Part shown: piece by piece, positions 16,610-25,022 of the stretch
Layout: the number at the start of each line of letters is the position of its first letter
How positions within the stretch are numbered: the stretch's first letter is position 1
Source of the DNA: Chloroflexota bacterium
GTDB taxonomy: Bacteria; Chloroflexota; Chloroflexia; QHBQ01; JADMIH01
Direction of reading: 5' to 3'
Length of the DNA: 57,822 nt
Assembly (NCBI GenBank): GCA_015478675.1
Contig: JADMIH010000004.1
Location: 1-57,822 of the forward strand
The notes under the pieces: model-generated
Seen by the model: only the letters and a program-made list of their open reading frames with translations
Database searches by the model: none
What the model was told of the DNA's origin: nothing
Position numbers and translations under genes: made by a program

Positions 16610-17329
16610 ATGATACATAGTGAAGTGGTCGAGCCGCCCGACAAGGGGCCTATCATGGTTATTGCGGCCCACCCCGATGACATGGAGAGCTGGTGTGCAG
16701 GTACGCTTGCGCGCTCAATAGATAAGGACGTGGAAGTAAAGCTCCTTCTTGTCACCTCCGGTGATAAGGGGTCAAGCGACGCCACGTCTACTTCGGAGAC
16801 GGTTGCCCGGCAACGAGAGGCAGAGGCGCGAGAGGCGGCAGAGCTACTGGGTATCTGCGAAGTTAGCTTTCTGCGTTACTCTGATGGGGAGGTGGAGGAG
16901 ACCAGGACGTTGCGAGGAGAGCTTGTCGAAGCGATCCGCAGTTGGCGGCCTCTGGCACTATTCACCCACGACCCTGAGAACCCATACCCGCCATATCTGA
17001 GCCACAGAGACCACAGGATTGTGGGGCGTGCTGCCCTTGATGCCGCTTACCCTCTTGCTCGTGACCGTCTCTCGTTTCCTGGTCAGCTAGAGAGTGCCCT
17101 TCAGCCTCATTCGGTCTCACAACTCTGGCTCTTCTCCACTACAAGCCCGAACGCGTATGTTGATATCACAGCGGGTATGGACAAGAAAATCGCGGCCCGC
17201 CTCGCTCACCGGAGCCAGACTAGCGATCCGGTAGGTCTCGCGACGAACTGGCGTAAGCGAGCGGAGGGTATTGGCGCTCAAGTAGGATTGCCGCTCGCTG
17301 AGGCTTTCGTCATACTCCACCTCGATTAA
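16610..17329 (+). CDS. PIG-L (LmbE)-family deacetylase
   Basis: 239 residues. The zinc-site motif AAHPDDMESWCAGTLA is at the N-terminus, and the later His motif (LSHRDHRIVGRAALDAAYPLA) completes the family pattern. Such enzymes remove N-acetyl groups from GlcNAc-type substrates, including thiol-cofactor precursors (MshB, BshB); the substrate here is unknown. ATG at 16610 follows AAAGGAG, which favours it over ATG at 16586. The MFS gene begins one base after its stop, suggesting co-transcription. Confidence 0.9.
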   Translation: MIHSEVVEPPDKGPIMVIAAHPDDMESWCAGTLARSIDKDVEVKLLLVTSGDKGSSDATSTSETVARQREAEAREAAELLGICEVSFLRYSDGEVEETRTLRGELVEAIRSWRPLALFTHDPENPYPPYLSHRDHRIVGRAALDAAYPLARDRLSFPGQLESALQPHSVSQLWLFSTTSPNAYVDITAGMDKKIAARLAHRSQTSDPVGLATNWRKRAEGIGAQVGLPLAEAFVILHLD

Positions 17330-17330
17330 C

Positions 17331-18668
17331 GTGCCCACCTCTCATCGCTCACGACCGCCAGGGCAAGCAACGTGCGTTGCACTTTCGCAACCAGGGGTGC
17401 CGGAAGCACCGGAACAGCCTGGAAAGCTAACCGGCTGGGTCAGAGGTATGCTCCTGGCTCTCTTTGCCTCTAATGCGGGGTCAGCGCTGCAGATAGCAGC
17501 CCAGGCGTGGTTCATGTGGGAGAAGACACAGAACGCGCAACAGCTCGGCCTGCTAGCTCTGGTGCAGGCCACACCTCTACTCGGTATACCGCTACTCGGG
17601 GGCATGATGGCTGACGCGTGGCCTCGAAGATCGCTGCTGCTATTCACACAGGCAGCGCTGGCCACTATACCGGCGCTGATGGCTGTCCTGGCTTTCGCAG
17701 GAGCGCTCTCGCCCGGCGTGCTACTGGTGCTTGCGGGATTACTCTCAACTGTGATGGCGCTTGATAATCCTGTACGCCAGGTCTATCTACCGGGAGTTGT
17801 GCATGTAAGCCAGCGTGGGCGAGTTGTGGGGTTGAACGCGCTCTCCTACAATTCCGGGGCCGTCGTGGGCCCCGCACTTGCCGGGCTGTTGCTCCCGCTG
17901 GCAGGAGCAGGCATCTGTTTTCTCGCCAACTCCTTGACTTACTTGCTGGTGGCAGCATGGCTTGTGCGAGGGCCAGCGGGCCGCCCGGAGCCATCACCAG
18001 GAGCGCCGGGTAATTCAGGAAGAAGCGGAGGCGGCAGAGGAGAGAGAGGCATGCGTGTGGTAGCGAGATACCTGCGGGGCGCGCCAAAGACACTTTTAAT
18101 GCTCGCACTGGTTGCTGCTCTCAGCCTTCTAGGCCGTTCTTATGTGCATGTCTTACCTGCACTTGTGAAGATGCATTGGAGAGGCGATGTTACATCGTAT
18201 GGCACGTTGGCGGCTCTTCCCGGCGTCGGCGCGATTCTCGCGGCAGGGTTTACTGCCTGGTTGCTTGGGCAGCACAGCGCAGGAGAGCACAACCGCTATC
18301 TCAGGCCTATACGCCTCGGCGCTTTGCTATTAGGTTGCGCCCTGATAGCGCTGGGGCTCTCTCCGGGACTGCTCGCGGCAGGTGCGGTGCTTGGAGTTGT
18401 GGGCTTCGCCTCGACCGGCACCATGACGCTCCTTAATGCAGGACTGCAAAGCGCAACACCGGACACTGTGCGAGGGCGCGTCCTGAGCTTGTACACCACA
18501 CTGGCGGCAGGGATGCCTGCACTTGGCGGGTGGATATTAGGCACGCTTATGTATGGCACCGCTCCTGGGGTAGCGCTTGTCGCCGCTGGAGTAGCACTGG
18601 TGCTGCTCGCCGGGCTTCTGGGGTTGCGCTTGCTGCGTACTCCCCTGCCCGAAGAGCCTCTCCAGTGA
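17331..18668 (+). CDS. MFS transporter (EntS/MFS_3-like)
   Basis: 445 residues, about 12 helices with a Gly/Pro/Arg-rich central loop (SPGAPGNSGRSGGGRGERG). The first half contains LLGIPLLGGMMADAWPRRSL, the usual MFS loop 2-3 region, and ALDNPVRQVYLPGVV, typical of the MFS_3 (enterobactin exporter-like) group. The GTG start follows the PIG-L stop by one base but has no clear ribosome site; the next candidate is an ATG at 17449. Substrate unknown. Confidence 0.82.
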   Translation: MPTSHRSRPPGQATCVALSQPGVPEAPEQPGKLTGWVRGMLLALFASNAGSALQIAAQAWFMWEKTQNAQQLGLLALVQATPLLGIPLLGGMMADAWPRRSLLLFTQAALATIPALMAVLAFAGALSPGVLLVLAGLLSTVMALDNPVRQVYLPGVVHVSQRGRVVGLNALSYNSGAVVGPALAGLLLPLAGAGICFLANSLTYLLVAAWLVRGPAGRPEPSPGAPGNSGRSGGGRGERGMRVVARYLRGAPKTLLMLALVAALSLLGRSYVHVLPALVKMHWRGDVTSYGTLAALPGVGAILAAGFTAWLLGQHSAGEHNRYLRPIRLGALLLGCALIALGLSPGLLAAGAVLGVVGFASTGTMTLLNAGLQSATPDTVRGRVLSLYTTLAAGMPALGGWILGTLMYGTAPGVALVAAGVALVLLAGLLGLRLLRTPLPEEPLQ

Positions 18669-18860
18669 ACAGATCTGCCTGCTGTCATCTGGCATGACTC
18701 GCTAGCTTTCTATCGGGGTAGATGGCGTTTTGAACTTTGGATTGCGAGGTTGCGATATCTTATTGTTGAGATCTTATCCTCAGCGGCGCTACCCAACGTC
18801 CGGCGCTTGTTCACATCTGAGGTGCCTGTGGCACATCTGCGGAATGTGCAGAGCAGCATT

Positions 18861-19739
18861 CTAGAGCACTCCTGCTATTAGCCCTGTAGCATTCAGCAGC
18901 CAGGCAATTACCGCCACAAGGAGCCAGGCGAGCAGTACATACGCGACCATGGCCTTCACTTCCAGCTTCAGGTCTTCTTTCAGCTTACGTAGGAGGCCAA
19001 AAGGGGTTACAGAGACAGCGAGCATTAATGCGACAACTCCGGGCTCCAGCTCCTTCGTCTGCATAGCTGCCAGCAGTGGTGCGTCGGTGCCGGGCGTCAG
19101 GGTAGTCAGGGTAGCTATTACGGAGGCGAATAGATAAGCTACGGGCGTTCCGAGCACAAAATGGAGGAAGCCGTAAAGCTGTACTGTCAGTCCGATCAAA
19201 GCGCCACCCAGGGCCGCGCCGGCTATCACCTGGTTACTGCTCTTTGAGAAGCTGTGGTTCAATGCGCGCCACCACTCTATATGGGCAGGTGGTGCGGGTG
19301 TAGGCGTATCCCCAATTCTACCGGGTGCTGGGGCCTGAAGCTCCTTTCGGCTGCCTGCGACGAGTGGTACAAGGGTGGCTAAAGCCGCAGCAAAGATGAA
19401 AGCAACACCTATTCTCAGCAGTGACAGCGCCCAGCTGAGGACCCCAGTCATCAACAGGGCGACCCAGGAGGCGGAGGCCGACATTACTGAGAGCCAGATG
19501 TAGAGCCGTAAGGAGAGAGGCTGACGGGCATCTATGCTAACGCTCAGGCGCTCCCAGAGTGCAGGCAACAAATCGGCTTCGGGCTGAGTCTGCTTGCCCT
19601 CACCACCAGCAGGGGGCAGTTTGAGCGTACGGCGCAGAATGACTTCTGTTGTTGCGCTAAGGAGCAGAGCGACAAGGTACGCAGGCCCAAACCAGAAGAT
19701 ATAGTCTCGGAACTTGATGAGGACAACGGGCAAATCCAT
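18861..19739 (-). CDS. Predicted membrane permease, possibly ArsP/DUF318-like
   Basis: 292 residues with about seven hydrophobic segments. It has two similar halves separated by a hydrophilic loop: GVAFIFAAALATLVPLVAGS and, later, TLTPGTDAPLLAAMQTKELE followed by PGVVALMLAVSVTPFG and AYVLLAWLLVAVIAWLL. The second half resembles the end of ArsP-type permeases, but the Cys motif of that family is absent. No strong ribosome site before the ATG. Treat the family assignment as tentative. The region 18669-18860 holds nothing I can identify. Confidence 0.5.
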   Translation of the reverse strand: MDLPVVLIKFRDYIFWFGPAYLVALLLSATTEVILRRTLKLPPAGGEGKQTQPEADLLPALWERLSVSIDARQPLSLRLYIWLSVMSASASWVALLMTGVLSWALSLLRIGVAFIFAAALATLVPLVAGSRKELQAPAPGRIGDTPTPAPPAHIEWWRALNHSFSKSSNQVIAGAALGGALIGLTVQLYGFLHFVLGTPVAYLFASVIATLTTLTPGTDAPLLAAMQTKELEPGVVALMLAVSVTPFGLLRKLKEDLKLEVKAMVAYVLLAWLLVAVIAWLLNATGLIAGVL

Positions 19740-19979
19740 AGGGCTAGGGATGCCCTGATCTGCGCCTGCGTATCGGGGCGGCGGTGAAGCCTTGTCTGTC
19801 GTTATCCCCGCTTCCGAGGAATCTTGCCGCTTGTAAGCTAAGAAGTGAGATGTGAATCACTCGTGAAACAAGGTCTGCTTGATTTTCTTGCGGCGCATGC
19901 TAGCTCGAGGCAACTTTCCGCACCACCTGCAACTGCCCAAGTAAGTCCCCACCCCAAGCCGCGTGGCAACACAGCTTGC

Positions 19980-20192
19980 TCAGTGATGCTGCGTAGGGCG
20001 GTGCCAGCGGTACCAGATCAAAACCCCGTAGTAACCTACGGCAGCTACGGAGAAGGCAACGAGCCAGTGGAGAGGGTGCAGGAAGCGTGCAAGGAGGAGC
20101 TCGGCGAAGATGTAGCCACCGAAAAACCCCAGGAATAGCCCTATTAGCTCTTCGCCCTGGTTGCTCGCCCGCCGCTTCCGTCGCTTAGGCAC
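19980..20192 (-). CDS. Small two-helix membrane protein
   Basis: 70 residues: a basic N-terminus (PKRRKRRASNQ) and two membrane helices (LIGLFLGFFGGYIFAELLLA and WLVAFSVAAVGYYGVLIWY). GTG start with GAGG seven bases upstream, 27 bases after the stop of the DUF3105 gene, so probably the second gene of that transcript. Family not recognised. 19740-19979 holds nothing firm. Confidence 0.6.
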   Translation of the reverse strand: MPKRRKRRASNQGEELIGLFLGFFGGYIFAELLLARFLHPLHWLVAFSVAAVGYYGVLIWYRWHRPTQHH

Positions 20193-20219
20193 CAGGATAC
20201 CTCATCGGTTGTATGAGCA

Positions 20220-20960
20220 CTACGGCACGTCCTCAGGCCCTTTGTCTACCCACTCCTGATAAAAGGTGCTTATAGAGTTGTAATCAAAGCTGGGTAGCGT
20301 CAACACACGTGCCCAGCCGACAACTGCCACAGGCGTCTGGAGCTTGGCATAGGGTGTGATCACCATCTTTACAGTGCCGTATTTAGCGGGAGGCAAGGTT
20401 GTATAAGCTGCCTGTATTTGCTGGATGGTGCTGGCTGGCAGCCCAGGTTGGTAATAGAGAATGATAGCCCCGTGCTCAAGGGCGTGAACGAGATTGCCTT
20501 CCGGTATTTCCGTGGCTGAAAAGCCGTAGCTGGCAGGCTTCGAGTAATGTGAGCCTGACGAGGGGGGATAAGATTTATAAGTAATGGCCGTACCATCGGG
20601 CACATGGGTCTTGCCTTCGTCCAGGACGGCTGTGCCCAGCACAGGCGTGCCGGGGCCTGCGGCGGGCAGAGGGCGAGTTGGCAGGACGATGGGGTTGCCG
20701 ACGTTACCGGAGGTATTTGCCCCTTGCGTTGCTCCAACCTGCGGCACTGTGCTTGGCGCAGGTGTATTTATAGTAGAAGTGACCAACACCAGCACTAACA
20801 CGATGCCAACTACCAACACTCCTATTAACCCGCCTATTATGAACGGGAAAGGATCACGTCTGGCGGGTACGTAGCTGCTTGCTCGGCGCTGTGTAGTGTT
20901 GGGCCGCGCACCGGTACCACTTCGGCGCACAGGCGGCTTTGATCCGGAGGCTTTACTCAT
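20220..20960 (-). CDS. DUF3105 family membrane-anchored exported protein (second copy)
   Basis: 246 residues. A basic N-terminus, a membrane helix (IIGGLIGVLVVGIVLVLVLV), a Thr/Pro/Asn linker, then the DUF3105 domain (YPPSSGSHY, LVHALEHGAIILYYQPGL, VVGWARVLTLPSF). It is a paralogue of the protein at 9901-10638. Upstream is a possible promoter, TTGACA (21029-21024) and TATAAG (21008-21003), but with a short 15-base spacer. AAGGAG precedes the ATG by 12 bases. Confidence 0.8.
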   Translation of the reverse strand: MSKASGSKPPVRRSGTGARPNTTQRRASSYVPARRDPFPFIIGGLIGVLVVGIVLVLVLVTSTINTPAPSTVPQVGATQGANTSGNVGNPIVLPTRPLPAAGPGTPVLGTAVLDEGKTHVPDGTAITYKSYPPSSGSHYSKPASYGFSATEIPEGNLVHALEHGAIILYYQPGLPASTIQQIQAAYTTLPPAKYGTVKMVITPYAKLQTPVAVVGWARVLTLPSFDYNSISTFYQEWVDKGPEDVP

Positions 20961-21044
20961 CTTGCTCTATTTCTCCTTAGTTAGAAGTGCTGCTTCCTCA
21001 AGCTTATACTGTACTGGCGCTGCTGTCAACGGGGCATGAAACCG

Positions 21045-21070
21045 GTAACTGTTCAGAGTAGGGGTATAGC
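21045..21070 (+). mobile_element. Solo terminus of the MITE-like family
   Basis: GTAACTGTTCAGAGTAGGGG followed by TATAGC matches the left terminus of the repeat family (compare 16150 and 35193). No core and no opposite end follow, so this is a remnant. It lies between the DUF3105 and TlpA-like genes; the rest of 21071-21224 shows nothing firm. Confidence 0.6.
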
Positions 21071-21224
21071 GATGTACGAACGCCCTGCGCAGAGATAGAG
21101 GTGCGCAAGGATTGTTCCTCTTTCTCTCTGCTCCCTTTTATGTCAACTCACCGCTTCTGTGCCTTCGGGGTGAGTCTCTTACGGCTACTTGCGAAGCCGG
21201 TCTCATCCGTGACGGCACGGGCTG

Positions 21225-22064
21225 CTAATTCATAATAAGGCCCAGGTAGCGGTCCATCATTGTACCCGGTATACCACCCACCTGGATGGCTTTGATAATG
21301 CCATCTTTACCCACAAATATGTGGGTCGGTATGCCTGTCACATAATACTGCTGGCCCACAGCGGTGTCGCTGTCGAGCAGAAAGGTCCAGTCATACCCGT
21401 TACTGCTAGTAAACTGTTTCACTGTGTCGGGATTTTCCGCGTTATCAACACCCAGAATTACCAGGCCCTGGTCCTTGAACTTGGCATAGCGCAGCTTCAT
21501 CTCAGGCATTTCGGCGCGACAGGGCGGGCACCAGGTGGCCCAAAAGTTTACCCAGACGGGCTTCCCACGCAGGCTGCTCAGCGTTACAGACTTCCCATCC
21601 AGAGTGGTCAGCGTGAAGTCGGGTGGGTATCGCCCCACTATTGGGGCCGCCGGTAAAGCAGAGCCACTATTCGAAGCGCCACCGGCGTTACCGGCAGCAG
21701 CCAGTTGCCCTCTACGCTGCGTCTGCAATAAGAGCAGCGCCACTAACACTATAAGGATACCTGCCAGTGCGCCCGCTATAATGACAAGCCGCGTCCGAAG
21801 CGGGTCTCGCTCTACGCTCTCGCTTTCTTCCCAGCTACCCTCGTAATCCAGGTCATCTTCGTAATCCAGGTCATCTTCATACTGGACGGAAGTCTCGGAT
21901 GCTGCTCTACCTCTCAACTGAGAAGCCTCATTCACGGTGTAGGTACGGTTGCGTCTGGAAGGCGCAATGGGCACAGATCCCGCAGCCCTACTTGCGGAAG
22001 ATGGCCCGCCTTTCGTGGAGCGGCGACCCAAGCTTACCTCATCGCGACGCACGTTTCCTTCCAT
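21225..22064 (-). CDS. Membrane-anchored TlpA/ResA-like thioredoxin
   Basis: 279 residues. A long cytosolic N-terminus contains a duplicated acidic hexapeptide (DDLDYE twice, encoded by an 18-bp tandem repeat at about 21843-21878), then a membrane helix (LVIIAGALAGILIVLVALLL) and an extracytoplasmic thioredoxin fold with WATWCPPCRAEMPEM (CPPC, 179-182). The CPPC motif and the cis-Pro region (VTGIPTHIFVGKDG) fit a thiol reductase of the ResA/TlpA group, likely recharged by CcdA. GGGAG precedes the ATG. Confidence 0.88.
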   Translation of the reverse strand: MEGNVRRDEVSLGRRSTKGGPSSASRAAGSVPIAPSRRNRTYTVNEASQLRGRAASETSVQYEDDLDYEDDLDYEGSWEESESVERDPLRTRLVIIAGALAGILIVLVALLLLQTQRRGQLAAAGNAGGASNSGSALPAAPIVGRYPPDFTLTTLDGKSVTLSSLRGKPVWVNFWATWCPPCRAEMPEMKLRYAKFKDQGLVILGVDNAENPDTVKQFTSSNGYDWTFLLDSDTAVGQQYYVTGIPTHIFVGKDGIIKAIQVGGIPGTMMDRYLGLIMN

Positions 22065-22131
22065 TGCCTATCTCCCTCTTTTCATAGACCGCAGGGTGAC
22101 CAATCCTGCAACAAAGTTATTCTACGAAGCT

Positions 22132-22160
22132 ATATTAGTAGATTATGGCAGAGTTGTCAA
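22132..22160 (-). promoter_or_regulatory. Promoter of the TlpA-like gene with an embedded TTAGTAGAT element
   Basis: On the minus strand TTGACA (22160-22155), a 17-base spacer, TAATAT (22137-22132). TTAGTAGAT (22135-22143, plus strand) overlaps the -10 box and spacer. The same element occurs at 9752 and, as TTAGTAGTT, at 22401. Confidence 0.7.
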
Positions 22161-22368
22161 GATATTTATTTCCCTGGTGGCTACTCTTACATGGAATATC
22201 TATGCAAATGATCAGAGCTGTCAAAGCCGCCAAGAAAAGGTCGTGTTTGGGTCTGTTATCACTATTATACTGGATTCTCAGCAACAATGCCTACAACACT
22301 CTTACCGTGGCCGGCGGCTCTTTCCTGATGGTCTCATCGATATACAGGTAAATCACCGGGGTCCATCG

Positions 22369-22397
22369 TTGACAGAGGCTAGGCATTCAACTATAAT
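22369..22397 (+). promoter_or_regulatory. Consensus sigma70-type promoter with TTAGTAGTT element
   Basis: TTGACA (22369-22374), 17-base spacer, TATAAT (22392-22397): both hexamers are perfect. TTAGTAGTT (22401-22409) begins three bases downstream, the same offset as at 9752. It drives the SurA-TlpA fusion gene. The two promoters in the 422-base gap 22065-22486 are divergent; nothing else is evident there. Confidence 0.8.
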
Positions 22398-22486
22398 CGT
22401 TTAGTAGTTGGGCAGATCGCCCCAAGCTGTAGGGTGTGCGGGTGGGGGTGGAGCGGTGGAGCATTGCTTTTGGAGTAGGCAGAGCT

Positions 22487-23665
22487 ATGAGCAAGTCATC
22501 TCCAGTAAAACGCCCTGAAAAGAGGCAGGAGCCGGCATCTCTTTTTGAGGTTGAGATAGAGACAGGCAACCGGAGTGATGGTGTCCCGGTCTCGCACCCT
22601 GTAAAGGTTGACAGTAAACGTAAGGTACCCCTTCGGAGCTTTGTGATTGTACAGCGCCGTAAGCGGATCCGGCAGAGGCGAAGGCTCCTCGCGCTCACAG
22701 GCTTAATTTCGGCCATCATTCTCACCATCTGGAGTTTGGCCTTTTGGTGGCAGCCGCTCCTCCAGGGCAGCGTAGTAGCCCGTGTAAACGGCCAACCTAT
22801 CACTCTTGAGCAGGTCGACCGCCAGATCAAGGTAAATAAAGCCCTTTCTGCCGCCTCCACCGGCAAAGAAGAAGCCCTATCTGCTCCCTCAGTGCTCGAA
22901 CAGGTCATACTTGTTGAGATACAAGCGCAGGCTGCGCGTCAGGCAGGCTTTAGCGTAACCACACAGGATATAGGTGATGAAGTCGCTCTGATTATAAAGC
23001 AAGGCAACGTTGCGCCCGGTAAGCTTGATGAGAGATTGCGCAGTAACGGCTTGACGTATGATGATCTGAAGACAAGTCTTGCCGACGTTACGCTTGTCGA
23101 GCGATTTGAAGAACGCTATATTACTGGCGGCTCGAACGACCCTAAGGTTCGAGCTGCCAGAGTAAACCAGTGGCAGCTGGGCCTGGTGCAAAAAGCTAAC
23201 ATAGAAAGGCTGCGCGACCCAAACAATGGCATAGCCCCACGGGTTGGTACCCGGGCGCCCGACTTTAGCCTCAAGGGGGTTGACGGCAAAGCTATCCAAC
23301 TTAGCGCGCTGCGCGGCACGAGAGTTGTGCTCTACCTCTGGGCGCCCTGGTGCCCAGCTTGCCGGGCTGTGGTGCCTATCCTGGAGGAGGCTTACAAGTC
23401 TCAAGAGAGCAACGGAGAGGCCAGTAGATTTGAGATAATCGCTGTGGCAACTCAAAGCGAGCTGCCAAGTGTCAGTGCTTTTGTGGAAGAGTTTGGAGTG
23501 ACCTTTCCTGTGGCAATGGATCTCCAGAATTATGTGACCGATCTTTACCAGGTCGGACCTATACCCACATCATACTTTATTGATAAAGATGGTATGATCC
23601 GGGCCGTGCAGATCGGGCAAATGGATGCCTCTACTCTCCAACAACGGTTGGGCGCTGCCCGGTAG
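22487..23665 (+). CDS. SurA-like N-terminal domain fused to a TlpA-like thioredoxin
   Basis: 392 residues. Cytosolic N-terminus, membrane helix (about 67-90), then VVARVNGQPITLEQVDRQIK and LEQVILVEIQAQAARQAGFS, typical of the SurA/PrsA N-terminal chaperone domain (about 96-215). A thioredoxin-like domain follows from about 252 (GTRAPDFSLKGVDGK) with WAPWCPAC (CPAC 289-292) and a cis-Pro loop (VGPIPTSYFIDKDG). No prolyl isomerase domain is present; the thioredoxin domain takes its place. ATG at 22487 was preferred to GTG at 22436, which has no usable ribosome site. A redox-active folding factor is a reasonable inference. Confidence 0.82.
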   Translation: MSKSSPVKRPEKRQEPASLFEVEIETGNRSDGVPVSHPVKVDSKRKVPLRSFVIVQRRKRIRQRRRLLALTGLISAIILTIWSLAFWWQPLLQGSVVARVNGQPITLEQVDRQIKVNKALSAASTGKEEALSAPSVLEQVILVEIQAQAARQAGFSVTTQDIGDEVALIIKQGNVAPGKLDERLRSNGLTYDDLKTSLADVTLVERFEERYITGGSNDPKVRAARVNQWQLGLVQKANIERLRDPNNGIAPRVGTRAPDFSLKGVDGKAIQLSALRGTRVVLYLWAPWCPACRAVVPILEEAYKSQESNGEASRFEIIAVATQSELPSVSAFVEEFGVTFPVAMDLQNYVTDLYQVGPIPTSYFIDKDGMIRAVQIGQMDASTLQQRLGAAR

Positions 23666-23937
23666 GGGATGAAAGCGCAGCCGATAGTGTCGTATTGCAT
23701 TGCCCCAGGATTAATATAGGTTAAAAAATTGCTGCACTTCTCTACTCTTCACGCTCAATGTAGCTATCATGGCTGGACATCAGGCTGGTGTTTGTGATAG
23801 ATTTTCGGTATTAGCTTAATAAAAATTGCAGCAAGAGCTACTACAGCTTGCCATGTGCGGTAACTGTAAACAAAGCGCTTTCGGGCGAGGGTCTTTAGCA
23901 GTAGCATAAAGCCGAAAGCGTGTACTCAGGGGGTTGA

Positions 23938-24507
23938 ATGACAGCACAGCGCTTGATTAGCGTCCTGGGCCTTGCGGCGGCAGTAGGGCTGCTGGCCTTG
24001 CTGGGTTGGGGTATGGTACGCCCCGACACAGGGTCTGCCAGCCCAGGCGTCAACTCTCAGGGCGTCATAGCTCGCGCCCAGCAACGGCCCGCGCCTGAGC
24101 TGCGTTTGCGCCTCTTTGATGGTAAGGATACGCCGTGGACTCTGTCGGAGCAGCGTGGCAAGATGGTTGTGATCAATTTCTGGGCCTCCTGGTGCAACCC
24201 TTGTCGCACTGAGGCTCCTGTGCTGGCGCAAGCCGCTCGCGATTACAAAGCACGCAACATTATACTGGTAGGAGTGAATGTCTGGGACGACAAAACGGCG
24301 GCAGAGGCTTTTCTGAACGAGTTCGGCATAGCCTACCCCAACGGGCAGGACACCGGGGCGGCTGCCGTTGATTATGGGGTGACAGGCATACCCGAAACGT
24401 TCGTGGTGGACGCTCAAGGCATGATAACTATGCACTGGATCGGGCCGATCACTCGTGACCAGCTCGATGTACTGGTAGCAGAACCGAAAGCCACACCCAC
24501 ACCATGA
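23938..24507 (+). CDS. TlpA/CcmG-like thioredoxin
   Basis: 189 residues. An N-terminal helix (SVLGLAAAVGLLALLGWG) anchors or exports the protein; the thioredoxin domain has WASWCNPCRTEAP (CNPC, 86-89) and GVTGIPETFVVDAQG with the cis-Pro. It starts the ccm gene run, so it probably has the CcmG/ResA role of reducing apocytochrome haem-site cysteines. A GGGGGTT lies just before the ATG. Region 23666-23937 upstream holds nothing clear beyond AT-rich patches. Confidence 0.87.
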   Translation: MTAQRLISVLGLAAAVGLLALLGWGMVRPDTGSASPGVNSQGVIARAQQRPAPELRLRLFDGKDTPWTLSEQRGKMVVINFWASWCNPCRTEAPVLAQAARDYKARNIILVGVNVWDDKTAAEAFLNEFGIAYPNGQDTGAAAVDYGVTGIPETFVVDAQGMITMHWIGPITRDQLDVLVAEPKATPTP

Positions 24508-24517
24508 TAGAACGGAC

Positions 24518-24973
24518 ATGGTGACGCTGGCCGAGGTTCTGCGCTTTGCGATGCGTCTTACGCATACAGGTGGAGCAGCAGTCTGGATCGGGTGCGGATT
24601 GCTCTACTTCCTGGCGCGTTCTGCCCAGGGGACGGTAACGGGCGGGTACTACAACACACTGCGACTGCTGATGGCGCGCTCTCTCGTGTTGTTAGTTGGC
24701 AGCGGTGTTTATCTGATCTTTGACCGACTATCAAACCCACAGGTTGGGTTAACATATGTCGTGGTGCTGGTGATAAAGTTAATTATGACAGCGGGCATTG
24801 TATGGCTGGTGAGCGGCGGGCGGCAAGGGGTGCGGCAGGTACGCTCCACGATGGCGGGAGCCCGCCCGTGGTGGCGTGACCGGGGGCGGCTCGTGTTAGC
24901 GTTGGGCGCTGGGGCGCTGGCACTGGGCGTGGCGCTCACCCTTATATACGAGGCCGAAACGGGGAGAATATAG
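24518..24973 (+). CDS. Four-helix membrane protein of the ccm operon, CopD-like
   Basis: 151 residues with four hydrophobic helices. The first contains RLTHTGGAAVWIGCGLLYFL, resembling the His-bearing first helix of CopD-like proteins and of other haem-associated membrane proteins. It sits 10 bases after the TlpA/CcmG-like gene and upstream of ccmE. A role in haem or copper handling is only suggested by this context. Confidence 0.5.
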   Translation: MVTLAEVLRFAMRLTHTGGAAVWIGCGLLYFLARSAQGTVTGGYYNTLRLLMARSLVLLVGSGVYLIFDRLSNPQVGLTYVVVLVIKLIMTAGIVWLVSGGRQGVRQVRSTMAGARPWWRDRGRLVLALGAGALALGVALTLIYEAETGRI

Positions 24974-25022
24974 GTCACAGCTACGCGCTGGCGAGCTTGA
25001 CCCGATGGGAGGGATAAGAGAG

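Noticed and set aside
23666..23937. Possible RNA gene or riboswitch upstream of the TlpA/CcmG-like gene
   Set aside because: AT-rich with weak hairpins only; no tRNA arms, T-loop consensus or riboswitch core could be found.
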